Shown here one piece after another: positions 1 through 10,637 of a stretch of 64,000 nucleotides of DNA (the stretch's first letter is position 1; each line of letters starts with the position of its first letter). The position numbers and the translations under genes are program-made. The notes beneath the pieces were generated by a model. It saw only the letters and a program-made list of their open reading frames with translations, was not told where the DNA came from and did not search any database. This stretch comes from G965220075 sp965220075 (GTDB lineage: Bacteria; Chloroflexota; UBA11872), in NCBI GenBank assembly GCA_965220075.1, contig OZ244806.1:2356001-2420000 (forward strand), read 5' to 3'.

Positions 1-232
1 GCCAACCGGACGGCCAGGGCTCAGGTTCCGCTTCGAGACCGGGAACCCGCGACAAACAGCGAATTGAACCTGGCGGCGCTGGCGGTTCCCACAGGCCCTG
101 CGCTCATCAATCCGCGGGCGGCTCTGTACACGAATCACGCAAGGACGTATCCTATCCCGCCGAGCCTGGATAATCTTCTGCGGCGGCGCTAGTGCGTTGC
201 GGGACAGAGAAAGTACGAAGGAAGGGCACTGT

Positions 233-2350
233 ATGGAGAAAATGAAATCAGTTAGCCGGCGACGGCTGATGCAATTGACGGCCGTTGGCGGTGCGGGCGC
301 CGCTTTGGCCGGTGTTCTGGCCGCCTGTGGCGAGGCCGCCGAAGAGGCTGTCCCGGCCGAGACGGCCATGGCCGAGACGGCCGCACCGGCCGCGACGGCC
401 ATGGCCGAGAAGACCGCAACGGCCGCCGACAAGGGCGTAGAGGCTGCCACCGCGGCTCCCACCGAAGCGCCGGTCACGACCGGCTTCAAGGAAGCGCCCG
501 AGCACGCCGCTATGGTCGCCTCCGGCTCTCTGCCGCCGGTTGAAGAGCGGCTGCCCAAGGACCCGCGCGTGATCGATCCCTTCGGTGAGATCGGTCAGTA
601 CGGCGGGCGCATCAGACTTGCCGACGTCTTCATTTCGGTCGACATCGGCAACATGATTCAGGCCAGCCTGCACTGCTACAACATGACCGGCAGCGCTTTC
701 GTCAACGACGTGGCCAAGAACATCGACATCGACGTCAAGCCCACCGGCAGCAAGTTCACCGTCGAGTTGCGCGAGGGTCACAAGTGGTCGGACGGCGCCC
801 CGTTCACCACCGACGACATCATGTTCTACTGGAACGACTGGGCCAACAACAAGGAGCTGCGCCCAGGCGGCACCGGCCGCGCCATCTACGGCGGCCTCCA
901 GAAGGGCAAGGTCGAGCCCATCTACCGCCAGGTCAGCGAGAATGTCTTCGAGGTCGAGTTCGAGGGCATCTCCGCCTACACCTTCATGGACCAGTGGGGC
1001 CGCGGCTCGCGCCACCCTTACGGCTACCAGCCCAAGCACTACATGGAGCAGTTCCACATCGACTTCAACCCCGACGCCAACAAGCTGGCCGAGGATGAAG
1101 GTCTCGATAACTGGGTTCAGCTCTACAACCAGAAGGCCTCCTGGGGCTACACCGCCATCACCCGGCCTACCGCCGTCGGGCTGCCCGTGCTGGAGCCCTG
1201 GATGATGACCGCCGGCAGCGACCTGGAGTCCTCCTACACCCGCAACCCCTACTACCACTGGGTCGACACCGACGGCAACCAGTTGCCCTACGTCGAGGGT
1301 GTTGACTTCGAGTGGCTCTCCGACAAGGAGGTCTACAACCTTCGTGCCTCCTCAGGCGAGCTGGACTACGGTCAGTTCGGCCTCGACCTCAAGGACATGC
1401 CCGTCTATCAGGAGAACGCCGACGCCGGGCAGTTCAAGGTCCATCTGGCCAAAGCCCTGCGCAGCTCCATCCTGGCCTTCATGATTAACCAGACCTACAA
1501 CGAGCAGGCCTACGCGGACCTCTTCCGCATGAAGGACTTCCGCGTGGCCATGTCCGTCGCCATCGATCGCACGCGCATCAACGACACCCTCTTCTTCGGC
1601 CAGGCCGTTCCCTCGCAGGTCACCGTCCATCCCAGCGAGAGCTTCTTCAAGCTCGAGTGGCAGGACCAGTACACCGAGCACGATCCCGACCGCGCCATCG
1701 AGCTGCTCGACACCATCCTGCCCGACACCGACTCGGACGGTTTCCGCACCTTCCCCAACGGCGATCGCGTCAGCCTCTTCGTCATAATCTGCGACCTCGA
1801 AGGACCCAAGCCCGAGATCGCCGAGCTGGTCAAGGGCGACTGGGCCAACGTGGGCGTCGAGATGAACTGGCAGCAGCTCGACCGCAACCTCTGCGAGCAG
1901 CGCATCCAGGTCGCCGGCGAAACCATGATCGGCACCGTCCACAGCGAGAACTCCAACTTCTTCACCCGCGGCATCGAGTGGATCTACGGCTTCGACCAGG
2001 GCTCCCGCATGTCCAACCAGTGGGGTCAGAAGTGGGCCTACTGGTTTAGCTCCGGCGGCTCCGAGGGCGAGGAACCTCCGCAGATCTGGAAGGACTACTT
2101 CCAGGCCCGCCAGGATTGGAAGTCCACCGTCCCCGGTACCCCCGAGTACGACCAGACCGGCACCCGCCAGTGGCAGATCTGGGCCGACGAGCTCCCGCTT
2201 GTCGGCACCGTCGGCCTGGCCCCACAGCCCACCATCGTCACCAACCGCATCGGCAACTTCCCGGCCGACCACGGTATCGAGCTTTGGTTCGGCGCCGGCA
2301 TCAACTTCACCCGCCCCTACCGCGGCCCGCAGTGGTACATCAAGCAGTAA
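233..2350 (+). CDS. ABC transporter substrate-binding lipoprotein, family 5 (peptide/oligosaccharide type)
   Basis: Extracytoplasmic binding protein for an ABC importer of the oligopeptide/nickel (SBP family 5) type, about 705 aa. The start at 233 (MEKMKSVSRRR) is preferred over an in-frame start at 197 because GGAAGG lies just upstream. The N-terminus has a twin-arginine-like SRRRLMQL, a hydrophobic Ala/Gly stretch and a lipobox ending in Cys32 (LAAC). An Ala/Thr/Glu-rich low-complexity linker follows up to about residue 75. The body has SBP_bac_5-like features such as VELREGHKWSDGAPFTTDDI and a late FRVAMSVAIDR segment. No permease or ATPase genes follow; a strong terminator lies directly downstream, so the gene looks monocistronic here. 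The substrate cannot be deduced. The family is recognised from memory. Confidence 0.9.
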   Translation: MEKMKSVSRRRLMQLTAVGGAGAALAGVLAACGEAAEEAVPAETAMAETAAPAATAMAEKTATAADKGVEAATAAPTEAPVTTGFKEAPEHAAMVASGSLPPVEERLPKDPRVIDPFGEIGQYGGRIRLADVFISVDIGNMIQASLHCYNMTGSAFVNDVAKNIDIDVKPTGSKFTVELREGHKWSDGAPFTTDDIMFYWNDWANNKELRPGGTGRAIYGGLQKGKVEPIYRQVSENVFEVEFEGISAYTFMDQWGRGSRHPYGYQPKHYMEQFHIDFNPDANKLAEDEGLDNWVQLYNQKASWGYTAITRPTAVGLPVLEPWMMTAGSDLESSYTRNPYYHWVDTDGNQLPYVEGVDFEWLSDKEVYNLRASSGELDYGQFGLDLKDMPVYQENADAGQFKVHLAKALRSSILAFMINQTYNEQAYADLFRMKDFRVAMSVAIDRTRINDTLFFGQAVPSQVTVHPSESFFKLEWQDQYTEHDPDRAIELLDTILPDTDSDGFRTFPNGDRVSLFVIICDLEGPKPEIAELVKGDWANVGVEMNWQQLDRNLCEQRIQVAGETMIGTVHSENSNFFTRGIEWIYGFDQGSRMSNQWGQKWAYWFSSGGSEGEEPPQIWKDYFQARQDWKSTVPGTPEYDQTGTRQWQIWADELPLVGTVGLAPQPTIVTNRIGNFPADHGIELWFGAGINFTRPYRGPQWYIKQ

Positions 2351-2388
2351 CCAGCACCTTTACAGCGGCCTAGCTGCCGCCAGCGAAG

Positions 2389-2432
2389 GGACCCCGGGTG
2401 TCCACATGGACACCCGGGGTCCTCGGTTTTTT
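2389..2432 (+). terminator. Rho-independent terminator after the ABC binding protein
   Basis: A perfect 16-bp inverted repeat (arms 2389-2404 and 2407-2422) is followed by CTCGG and six T residues (2427-2432). It begins 38 bp after the stop codon of the upstream binding-protein gene. The rest of the gene-free stretch up to 2692 shows nothing I can recognise. Confidence 0.9.
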
Positions 2433-2692
2433 CGGCCACATCCGTGACTACTAGCGGGGCACAACCCGTTGCGCCAGGAACACCTTGGCGAGCCACGCGG
2501 CTTGCCTGCATAGTTCGGCGTCACGGCGACTGGTGGGCGGACGGGCGCTGGACCAAGTGGCCAATCAGATTCCAGGCCGGGCGGGTCCGCCTTATCTGGA
2601 ATCCACCCCAACTTGGCCATGGCCTTGAGAGGGAAGCACCACAGAGCCAAGTCGGCTAAAGGATCGTTTTGCGGCCTGCCGGGGAGCCCCGG

Positions 2693-3088
2693 TCAATGGA
2701 AGCGATCGACTCCCGGGCAGGCGTCGAAGCCATGATCGAAGCTCAGGATGCGGTTGATCCCGGCCAGGCGCATCACGGCCACGTGAAGGGCGTCCCGTGC
2801 GGAGAGGCCGTCCATAGATTCCACGAGCGCTTTGGCGGCGCGGATCTCGGACATGCCGAAGGTCAGGATGTCGTCGACAGTCGCATCGAAACTCGCGAAC
2901 GCGGCGTCGATGGCGTCAAGCTGTCGAATCGCTGCGTAGCGATGAAGTATCTCCTGGTAGACCTCCATGTCCGCAAAAAAACGTTCTCCATCTCGCACCA
3001 GCCGCGTCAGCACGGCGAGTGGGCGGTCCTTGTTCGGATGTGGAGCTCCCACCAAGCACATCGGCACGTTGGAGTGAACAAAGATCAC
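2693..3088 (-). CDS. PIN-domain toxin (VapC-like) with a substituted first acidic residue
   Basis: About 131 aa, likely a VapC-type ribonuclease of a type II toxin-antitoxin pair. I place the start at GTG 3088-3086 because it overlaps the stop of the upstream antitoxin (GTGA), a typical coupled arrangement; longer in-frame versions run through the antitoxin gene. The PIN fold is indicated by the N-terminal IFVHSNVPM, by E46 (YQEILHRY), D99 (SARDALHVA) and D118 (SFDHGFD). The first catalytic position, normally Asp in V-D-S-N, is His (codon CAC) at residue 5. This may abolish metal binding, so the toxin could be inactive. The PIN family call is confident; activity is doubtful. Confidence 0.8.
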   Translation of the reverse strand: MIFVHSNVPMCLVGAPHPNKDRPLAVLTRLVRDGERFFADMEVYQEILHRYAAIRQLDAIDAAFASFDATVDDILTFGMSEIRAAKALVESMDGLSARDALHVAVMRLAGINRILSFDHGFDACPGVDRFH

Positions 3089-3336
3089 GGGGGACGTTGG
3101 CCCGCGTCGATCTCCCGGAGCATGCCCTCCATGTCGGCCGTCGGGAACTCGCGCCGCGACGCGTCGACGATGGCGCGCAGCTTGGTTTCGGCGGTGCCGT
3201 GCTGGCCGTCCCTCGCCTTGCGCAGCGCCGGACGAACCCATTCCGCCACAGTCATGCGCTGACGCCGGGCGACGCGTTGAATCTCGGCGTACTCCTCCTC
3301 CTCCAGGAAGACCTGGAGTCTCTTTCTCATAGTCAT
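3085..3336 (-). CDS. Ribbon-helix-helix antitoxin (VapB-like)
   Basis: About 83 aa; the start may be at 3336 or at the next Met (3330). The N-terminus MRKRLQVFLEEEEYAEIQ followed by RMTVAEWVR is a ribbon-helix-helix DNA-binding pattern: a basic beta strand, then two helices. The C-terminal part would bind the toxin. The gene ends in GTGA, shared with the start of the downstream PIN gene, so the two are translationally coupled. By family analogy it should neutralise the PIN protein and autoregulate the operon. No operator could be pinned down by eye. Confidence 0.75.
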   Translation of the reverse strand: MTMRKRLQVFLEEEEYAEIQRVARRQRMTVAEWVRPALRKARDGQHGTAETKLRAIVDASRREFPTADMEGMLREIDAGQRPP

Positions 3337-3441
3337 GGTTGACTCATGCTCGGTTAGTCAAAGCAGGGGTAGTGGGTCGGTTTGAGCTAGGCGGCGCGGG
3401 CCTGCCTGCCGCGACGTCAGCAACGCAAGCCGAAAAAGGAG

Positions 3442-4077
3442 CTAAGGGGCGCGCTCGGGTCCGCGATCGACAAAGTCACGGTAGAAGTCGCGAACCCTTT
3501 GCGCGTCGAATTTCTCGAACGGCTCGTGCCACCGCCAGGCCACCAGTGTGAATTTCGGCTCCATGTCCTCGTAGGGTGTCGCGATGAACTTCACTTCACC
3601 GAAGTCACCGTTGGGCAGCTGGTTGCGGACCGTCTCGACCTTAGCGAGCACGTCGTCGCAGTCGTCAGTGCATTTGTATAGCAGCACGATCGCGCCGTGC
3701 TCCAGGTTGTGAACCCATAAACCCGGCTTCAACGTTCGCGCGTACACGCCATAGCGGGCGGTTATGGGGTAGTGCTGGCCGGAAGCCGGCGGCAGATGCT
3801 CGTGGTGAACCGGCTCGTCCACAGCCACGTGGTTGCGCCCCTCGTCAGGCAAGCGGATCCGCGCGCTGGCGGTCTCGGACGTGCTGGCCCGAATGGCCAT
3901 GAGCACGCCCACGACCACGCCGGCCACAACCAGAACTGCCAGCGCGCCCAGCATCAGCCGGCGCAGCCGGAGGCCGCGCCGTCCCGACGACTGACGCTCG
4001 TCACGCACCTGCCGACGGCGCTCCCGCTTCTTCTGCGGAGCCGACTCTCCAGCCACCTTCAAGATTTCCACATGCAC
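3442..4077 (-). CDS. DUF3105 membrane-anchored protein
   Basis: About 211 aa. A basic N-terminal region (QKKRERRRQVRDER) precedes one transmembrane segment (LMLGALAVLVVAGVVVGVLMAI, about residues 41-62), then an extracytoplasmic domain. The domain carries the DUF3105 pattern: HHEHLPPASGQHYP, YGVYARTLKPGLWVHNLEHG and IVLLYKC. The conserved His and Cys residues (HxxHxP, CTDDC) suggest metal binding, but no function is established that I know. The start codon is GTG with no clear ribosome-binding site, so the N-terminus is uncertain. It stands alone between convergent and divergent neighbours. Confidence 0.8.
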   Translation of the reverse strand: MHVEILKVAGESAPQKKRERRRQVRDERQSSGRRGLRLRRLMLGALAVLVVAGVVVGVLMAIRASTSETASARIRLPDEGRNHVAVDEPVHHEHLPPASGQHYPITARYGVYARTLKPGLWVHNLEHGAIVLLYKCTDDCDDVLAKVETVRNQLPNGDFGEVKFIATPYEDMEPKFTLVAWRWHEPFEKFDAQRVRDFYRDFVDRGPERAP

Positions 4078-4190
4078 GCGCGGCGCTGATGATTCTGCCA
4101 GACGGCCACCGGCGCTTGTGGCCGAACGTCAAGACGCGAGCGCAAATGTCCGCCACAATGTGGCGGGCAGCACTGAGGAGCGAACCGTAA

Positions 4191-5642
<1,452 letters not shown>

Positions 5643-6307
5643 CGCGTTAGTTTCGACCGATCGGCAACAGGTCATTTGTTGAAGCATGTCCTCAGTTGCT
5701 GCTGCAGGTAGGGATAAGCAGGCGCGAAGGAGGAAAGTGAAAGACTCCGCGCTGGACTCAGCTCAGGCGACACCGTCGTCCACACGGGCCGCCGACACAG
5801 GGCGAAGCGGATACGAGAGGCCCCGCCACGAATACACCGGAACTCCGTGTCACCAGCGCGGTCGACTGTTGATCATGCGCCTCAGAGCCACTAGTTGGCC
5901 AGCAATGATCCACATCTACGGACCATTCCTCCCGAAGCGTCGCGCGTGAGCTTATAGCCTGCACCCGAGAGACGACCCAACCCGACTCCGCTACAGGCCC
6001 GAATGGATTTTTCCCAATACGCGGACATTCAGCCTCTCTGTCTGCCTAGGTTGTAATATGCTAATATTCGCTCTTTAAGGAGGTGCGGGTGCCTAGGTGC
6101 TCGTAGCACGCCCGGGGAGGTGCGTTACGGCCGAATGTCCTGAGTGCTGCAAACGGGCTCCCCGGGCCCTCCGAAATCGTGCTCTATCGATTCGAGCCTC
6201 ACGATACGGAGTGCGACAGTACGTCGCTAAGCTGCCAGTGGGTTCAGGTGATCGAACATGGGACGAGTCCTCGGAGTGAGACGTCCGCAGTTGCACAGCA
6301 TTCAGTC
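5643..6307 (+). other. Gene-free stretch with an AT-rich patch and a strong SD-like site
   Basis: No convincing gene. An AT-rich patch at 6051-6076, including an AATAT/ATATT inverted repeat, is unusual in this GC-rich background. It precedes a perfect AAGGAGG at 6077-6083. The only starts at good distance give a five-codon GTG reading frame (6089-6106) or a poor 60-codon frame from 6097. This may be the promoter and leader region for the SbcD-like gene at 6308, or a leader peptide. Confidence 0.3.
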
Positions 6308-7573
6308 ATGCTCAAGATAGTCCACGCCGCTGACATACACCTCGACACGCCCTATGTGCGCCGCGACGACGCGCTCCGCACGCGGCTGCAGGAAGCCGGG
6401 CGGGAAGCGTTCGTCAGGCTGGTCGATCTCGCCATTCGTGAGAAGGCCCACGCGCTGCTCATCGCGGGCGATCTTTTCGACAACGACTGGCTGACGATCG
6501 CCACCGAGCGACTGCTGACTGAAGAGCTGCGCCGCGCCGTCGACGCCGGCGTGACGGTCGTCTACGCAACTGGCAATCACGATCCCGGGCGCGCCAACTA
6601 TCGCGCCATGCAAATCGACTGGCCGCATTCCGGGTTCCATCTGGTGAGCGCCCGCCGGCCCGTCGAGATTGCCTTGGAGCAGGCTGGTGAGATGGTCGGC
6701 TGGGTCGTGGCGGCCGGGCATCAGACCCCGCGTGAGACGGAGAATCTAGCGGCCGCGTTTCCGCCCGCGCCCGGTCCCGAACCGGCCGTGGCGCTGCTGC
6801 ACGCGCACGTTGCCGCGACGCTGCAAGCCCCGCAGCACGAACCCTATGCGCCCGCCGCGCTGGCCGACTTCAGCGGCAAGGGTTATGTCTACTGGGCGCT
6901 CGGTCACATCCACGCACGCCAGACGGTCGGCGGCGATCCGCCGGTCGTGTATCCCGGAAACCTACAGGGGCGCCAATTCGGCGAGACGGGGGCCAAAGGA
7001 GCGATGGTCGTTGAGATCGAACCAGCCGCGCCTCCCGTGGCGCGCTTCGAGGCCCTGGCACCGATCCGCTGGGAGCGCCTGTCACTGGATAACCTGTCGG
7101 AAGCGCGCTCGATCACCCACATTCAGACCTCCACGCGCGCGGCCTTCGTCAATCTGGAAGCTGAGGCCGAGATCGCCGGTGATCTCCTGCCAGACCAGGA
7201 GTGGATCCTTCGCGTGGAGATGGAGGGGCCGTGCCCACTGGCGGACGCTCTGCGCAATGAGGAACAGCGCGATGAGCTCGCCGACTACCTGCGCGAAGCG
7301 CTTGGAGCGCTGGACGTCGAAGTACGTGACACCGGCTTGCGGCGTCCCATCGAGCTGTCGGAGTACCGCGGCCACCAGCACGTTCTAGGTTTGGCGCTGG
7401 AGCTGGTGGAGCAGGCTCGCACCGACGACGCCCTGCTTCGGCACCTGGCGCCAGAAGCGCTGGCGGTCAGCGAATTCGCCGACCAGGCGGAGCGGGACGC
7501 CTACTTGCGCGAGCTGCTCGCGGGCATGGACTCGCTGGCGGCGGAGGCGCTGCTGCGGGAAGACCGGTCGTGA
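6308..7573 (+). CDS. DNA repair exonuclease, metallophosphoesterase subunit (SbcD/YhaO-like)
   Basis: About 421 aa from ATG 6308 (MLKIVHAADIHLD); the reading frame is open further upstream but without homology. Mre11/SbcD-type metal ligands are visible: ADIHLD (D9, H11), GDLFDND, TGNHD, HAHVA and GHIH. By family it is a Mn-dependent nuclease acting on DNA ends with an SMC-like ATPase partner. The partner follows immediately with a 4-bp GTGA overlap. The C-terminal capping region (LRVEMEGPCPLADAL onward) fits YhaO-like proteins better than classical SbcD. Confidence 0.9.
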   Translation: MLKIVHAADIHLDTPYVRRDDALRTRLQEAGREAFVRLVDLAIREKAHALLIAGDLFDNDWLTIATERLLTEELRRAVDAGVTVVYATGNHDPGRANYRAMQIDWPHSGFHLVSARRPVEIALEQAGEMVGWVVAAGHQTPRETENLAAAFPPAPGPEPAVALLHAHVAATLQAPQHEPYAPAALADFSGKGYVYWALGHIHARQTVGGDPPVVYPGNLQGRQFGETGAKGAMVVEIEPAAPPVARFEALAPIRWERLSLDNLSEARSITHIQTSTRAAFVNLEAEAEIAGDLLPDQEWILRVEMEGPCPLADALRNEEQRDELADYLREALGALDVEVRDTGLRRPIELSEYRGHQHVLGLALELVEQARTDDALLRHLAPEALAVSEFADQAERDAYLRELLAGMDSLAAEALLREDRS

Positions 7574-10548
7574 AAATCGACGCATGGCGAATCAAGGCCT
7601 TCGGACCGCTCAGCGGCTGGCAGGTGACCGGCCTCGCCCGGCATGACGTGGTGATCGTGCTGGGGCCGAACGAGTCCGGCAAGAGCGCTCTATTCGAGTT
7701 CCTCACCAGCGCAATGTTCGGCTTCGCTCCGGCTACGGCGCAGGATCACCCCTACCGCCCCTGGGACGGCGCCTTTCCGGAGGGCACGCTGGACGTGATC
7801 TTGCGGGACGGCGCCAGGGCGCACGTTGCGCGAAGGCTCACGTCACGCCCCGAGGGCCGCCTGACAGTCAACGGGAATGAGGCGGACCTAGCCAACCGCA
7901 CGGTGCCCTGGGTGGGGTTGCTCAACCGCGCGATATTCACCAACGTGCACGCGCTCACGCAGGACGAGGCGCTGGCGCTTGACCCCAAAGCCTGGCAGGC
8001 GGTGCAGGACCGCGTGCTGGGCGGCAGCTCGTTCGACTTCCTGCGCCCCACCCGCGAAGTGGTGGCCGAGCTCGACCGGCGGCGCACTGGCTACTGGCGC
8101 CCCACCCGCCACGGCAGGCCGCGCGACCGGGAGATTCGCTCACAGATACGCGAGCTGCGCAAGTCGCTGGGCCCCGCCTCCGAGCGGCGCGCGCTCATCG
8201 AGCAGATCGACCAGCGTCTGCGCCAGATCGAAACAGATACGCGCGGTCAGGAGGAAGAGCTGCGGAGCATCCAGGTCAGGCTGGAACGCAACGACGTCCT
8301 GGCGCCGCTGCTGCGCCGCGTCGAGCGAACTCGTGAGCTCGAAGGCGAAGCGGACCTGCTGGTGCCTTCGGATGAATTGTCAGCAGACGTAGCCGAGCAA
8401 CGCGAGGCTTTGTATTCAGCGGCGGCGGAGCTGCGCGAACAGATCGTGGAGCTGCAGGGCGAGATTCGGGAGCGTGAGGAGGCGCAGAAGCTGGACGAAA
8501 CCGTCAGCCGCCTGCTCGCGTGGCGTGAGCCGATCGAGCGGCTCGACCGCACCGTGGCGCGGATCGAAGAGGACCGGGACCGCATCGCACGCATGGACCG
8601 CGGCCTTCAGCAGTCGGACGGCGCGCTTAGAGAGCTGGCCGGGCGCGTCCTTGTGAGCGGCCAGATGGATGATCGGACACGGGAGATCATCGCGACGGTC
8701 TCGATCGCGGAGCTGCGCGGACGCCACCGGGTATGGACGGAGCAATTCCGCGAGGCTCAGGGGGCAAGAGCGGAACTGGAGCACGCCGAGGCGGAGCGGC
8801 TGCGGTTGGAGCGTGAACTCGAATCGGATGAGCCCCAGCAGGACCTCCGATCGCTGGACGAACGATTGCGCCGTCTACGCAGCGCCCAGCTAGTTGCGGC
8901 GACCGCGCCGCGCTGGCCGCAGATACCGGTCTGGACGGCGGCGACATCAGTGGCTCTTGGAGTGGCCGGCGGCGTGGCCGGCGCGGTGGTCAACGGCCCG
9001 GCTGGAGTCGCGCTGCTGGTTGCGGGAGTGGTCCTGATTGCCGGCGCGGGCGCGTCGCTAATCGCGCACTGGGCGGTAATAAGGCGCCGATCTCGTGCGG
9101 AGAGCGGTCGGCACGTAGCGCTCCCGGACCTGCCGCCGGGCGTAGATATCGCGGACGCGATCGAGCGTATGCAGCAGGCGCGCGACGACGCGCTGCGGCG
9201 CGACTCGCTCCTCAGGGACTACGAGCGCGCGCAAACCCTCGCGGCCAGCGCTCACGAGCGAAGCCAGGCCGCGGAGCTGGAGTCCACTGCCAAAGGCGAT
9301 CGGCTGAGCGAGCTGCTGGCGGGTCTGCCGCTGGCGTCGGTCTACCGAGAGGCGCCCGACGACGCGCTGGTCCGCGATCTCGAGGGTCTGCGCGGCCGCA
9401 TCGAAGCCGCGCGCGATCTGCGGGAGGATCGCGCGCAGGTCGCCGAAGGCATCGACCGCTTTCGCGCGGAGGTCGAGCGGATGCGGGAAGCGTTGGCATT
9501 GAATCTACCCGCGGACCCGATCGCTTCAGTCTTGGAGGCGCGACGGCATCTCGAGCAGGCTCGCGAGCTCGAACGCTCCGCCCGGATAGCCGCCGCGGAG
9601 ACCTCCGCGCTGCGCGAGCAGCTTGATGAGAAACACGACGAGATCACGAAGACCGAGGCCGGCATCGCTCGGATCGATCACGGGCTGGGAGCGCTCGATC
9701 CCGAGAGCGGCGACCCGGCGCGTGGTCTCGAGCGGCTGACAGCGGCGCGCGAACGCCGGGCCGAGGCGCAGAGACGGCGCAACGACTTCGACCGCGAAAC
9801 GCCTGACTGGCAGGCGCGTGTCGGCGAAGCCGAGCGGCTGAGAGCCGCCGGCGAGATCGTCGAGCTGAGTGACGAGCAGCGCGCGGAGCTGCGCCTGCAT
9901 GCCGAGAAGCTTCGCGAGGCGGGACGCGAGCTGGCCGCCGAGAGGGGACAGCGCGGCGTGGAGCGCGCCAACATGATGAAAGCGCCCGGGCCGGCGCACC
10001 TGGCCGGCGAGATCGCGGCGGCCGAAGAGGAGCTTGAGCTGGTGCTGCGCGAGCACGACCGGCTGGCGCTTCTGCGGCAGCTGATCCGTACGGCCGAGCA
10101 GCAGTATCGCGACCGCTATCAGTCGCCCCTGCTCGAGTCGAGCGCCGCGCACCTCAAGCGTTTTACCGGCTCGCGCTATGACTGGCTTACCGTCGAGGAC
10201 GCCGGCCCGTCAGCCCCTCAACTGGAGGTGCGGCGCCGCGGCCAGGAGTTCCCCGAGCCGGTGGCGACGCCGCTGAGCCGCGGCACGATCCAGCAGATCT
10301 ACTTCGCGCTTCGCCTGGCCATGGTCGATCAGGTCGAAGGCGAAGAGCCGCTGCCTATATTCCTGGATGAGATGTTCGTGAACTGGGACCCGGACCGCAC
10401 GTCGGGCGGACTCGACGTACTGGCGCGAATGCCGAGAGAGCGCCAGATATTCCTTTTCACGGCCGATCCATTCTGGGCGGAGCGGGCCGAGAAGCAGGTG
10501 GGGGCTTACCTCGCACGCACGCCCGGGCAGGCCGTGCCCGCCGGTTGA
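7570..10548 (+). CDS. SMC-like ATPase, SbcC/YhaN-like, with internal membrane segments
   Basis: About 992 aa, GTG start overlapping the upstream nuclease stop (GTGA). It has an N-terminal Walker A (GPNESGKS, residues 32-39), long Arg/Glu-rich coiled coils from about 190 to 440 and 520 to 850, and a C-terminal ABC-like signature (LSRGTIQQIYFALRLA) with Walker B FLDE near residues 932-935. Between the coils, residues about 449-503 form two hydrophobic helices (TSVALGVAGGVAGAVV and GVALLVAGVVLIAGAGA) where classical SbcC has a zinc hook; no CxxC is seen there. This matches the YhaN type, probably membrane-tethered. Together with the upstream gene it would form an end-processing DNA repair complex. 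Confidence 0.9.
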   Translation: MKIDAWRIKAFGPLSGWQVTGLARHDVVIVLGPNESGKSALFEFLTSAMFGFAPATAQDHPYRPWDGAFPEGTLDVILRDGARAHVARRLTSRPEGRLTVNGNEADLANRTVPWVGLLNRAIFTNVHALTQDEALALDPKAWQAVQDRVLGGSSFDFLRPTREVVAELDRRRTGYWRPTRHGRPRDREIRSQIRELRKSLGPASERRALIEQIDQRLRQIETDTRGQEEELRSIQVRLERNDVLAPLLRRVERTRELEGEADLLVPSDELSADVAEQREALYSAAAELREQIVELQGEIREREEAQKLDETVSRLLAWREPIERLDRTVARIEEDRDRIARMDRGLQQSDGALRELAGRVLVSGQMDDRTREIIATVSIAELRGRHRVWTEQFREAQGARAELEHAEAERLRLERELESDEPQQDLRSLDERLRRLRSAQLVAATAPRWPQIPVWTAATSVALGVAGGVAGAVVNGPAGVALLVAGVVLIAGAGASLIAHWAVIRRRSRAESGRHVALPDLPPGVDIADAIERMQQARDDALRRDSLLRDYERAQTLAASAHERSQAAELESTAKGDRLSELLAGLPLASVYREAPDDALVRDLEGLRGRIEAARDLREDRAQVAEGIDRFRAEVERMREALALNLPADPIASVLEARRHLEQARELERSARIAAAETSALREQLDEKHDEITKTEAGIARIDHGLGALDPESGDPARGLERLTAARERRAEAQRRRNDFDRETPDWQARVGEAERLRAAGEIVELSDEQRAELRLHAEKLREAGRELAAERGQRGVERANMMKAPGPAHLAGEIAAAEEELELVLREHDRLALLRQLIRTAEQQYRDRYQSPLLESSAAHLKRFTGSRYDWLTVEDAGPSAPQLEVRRRGQEFPEPVATPLSRGTIQQIYFALRLAMVDQVEGEEPLPIFLDEMFVNWDPDRTSGGLDVLARMPRERQIFLFTADPFWAERAEKQVGAYLARTPGQAVPAG

Positions 10549-10637
10549 GCGCGGACTTACTCACGCGGCATCGGGTACACAATGGCGCCGGGCATGCGAG
10601 TCGCGGTCAGGCAGCCGGTTGGCTCAGCCGCTCAGCT

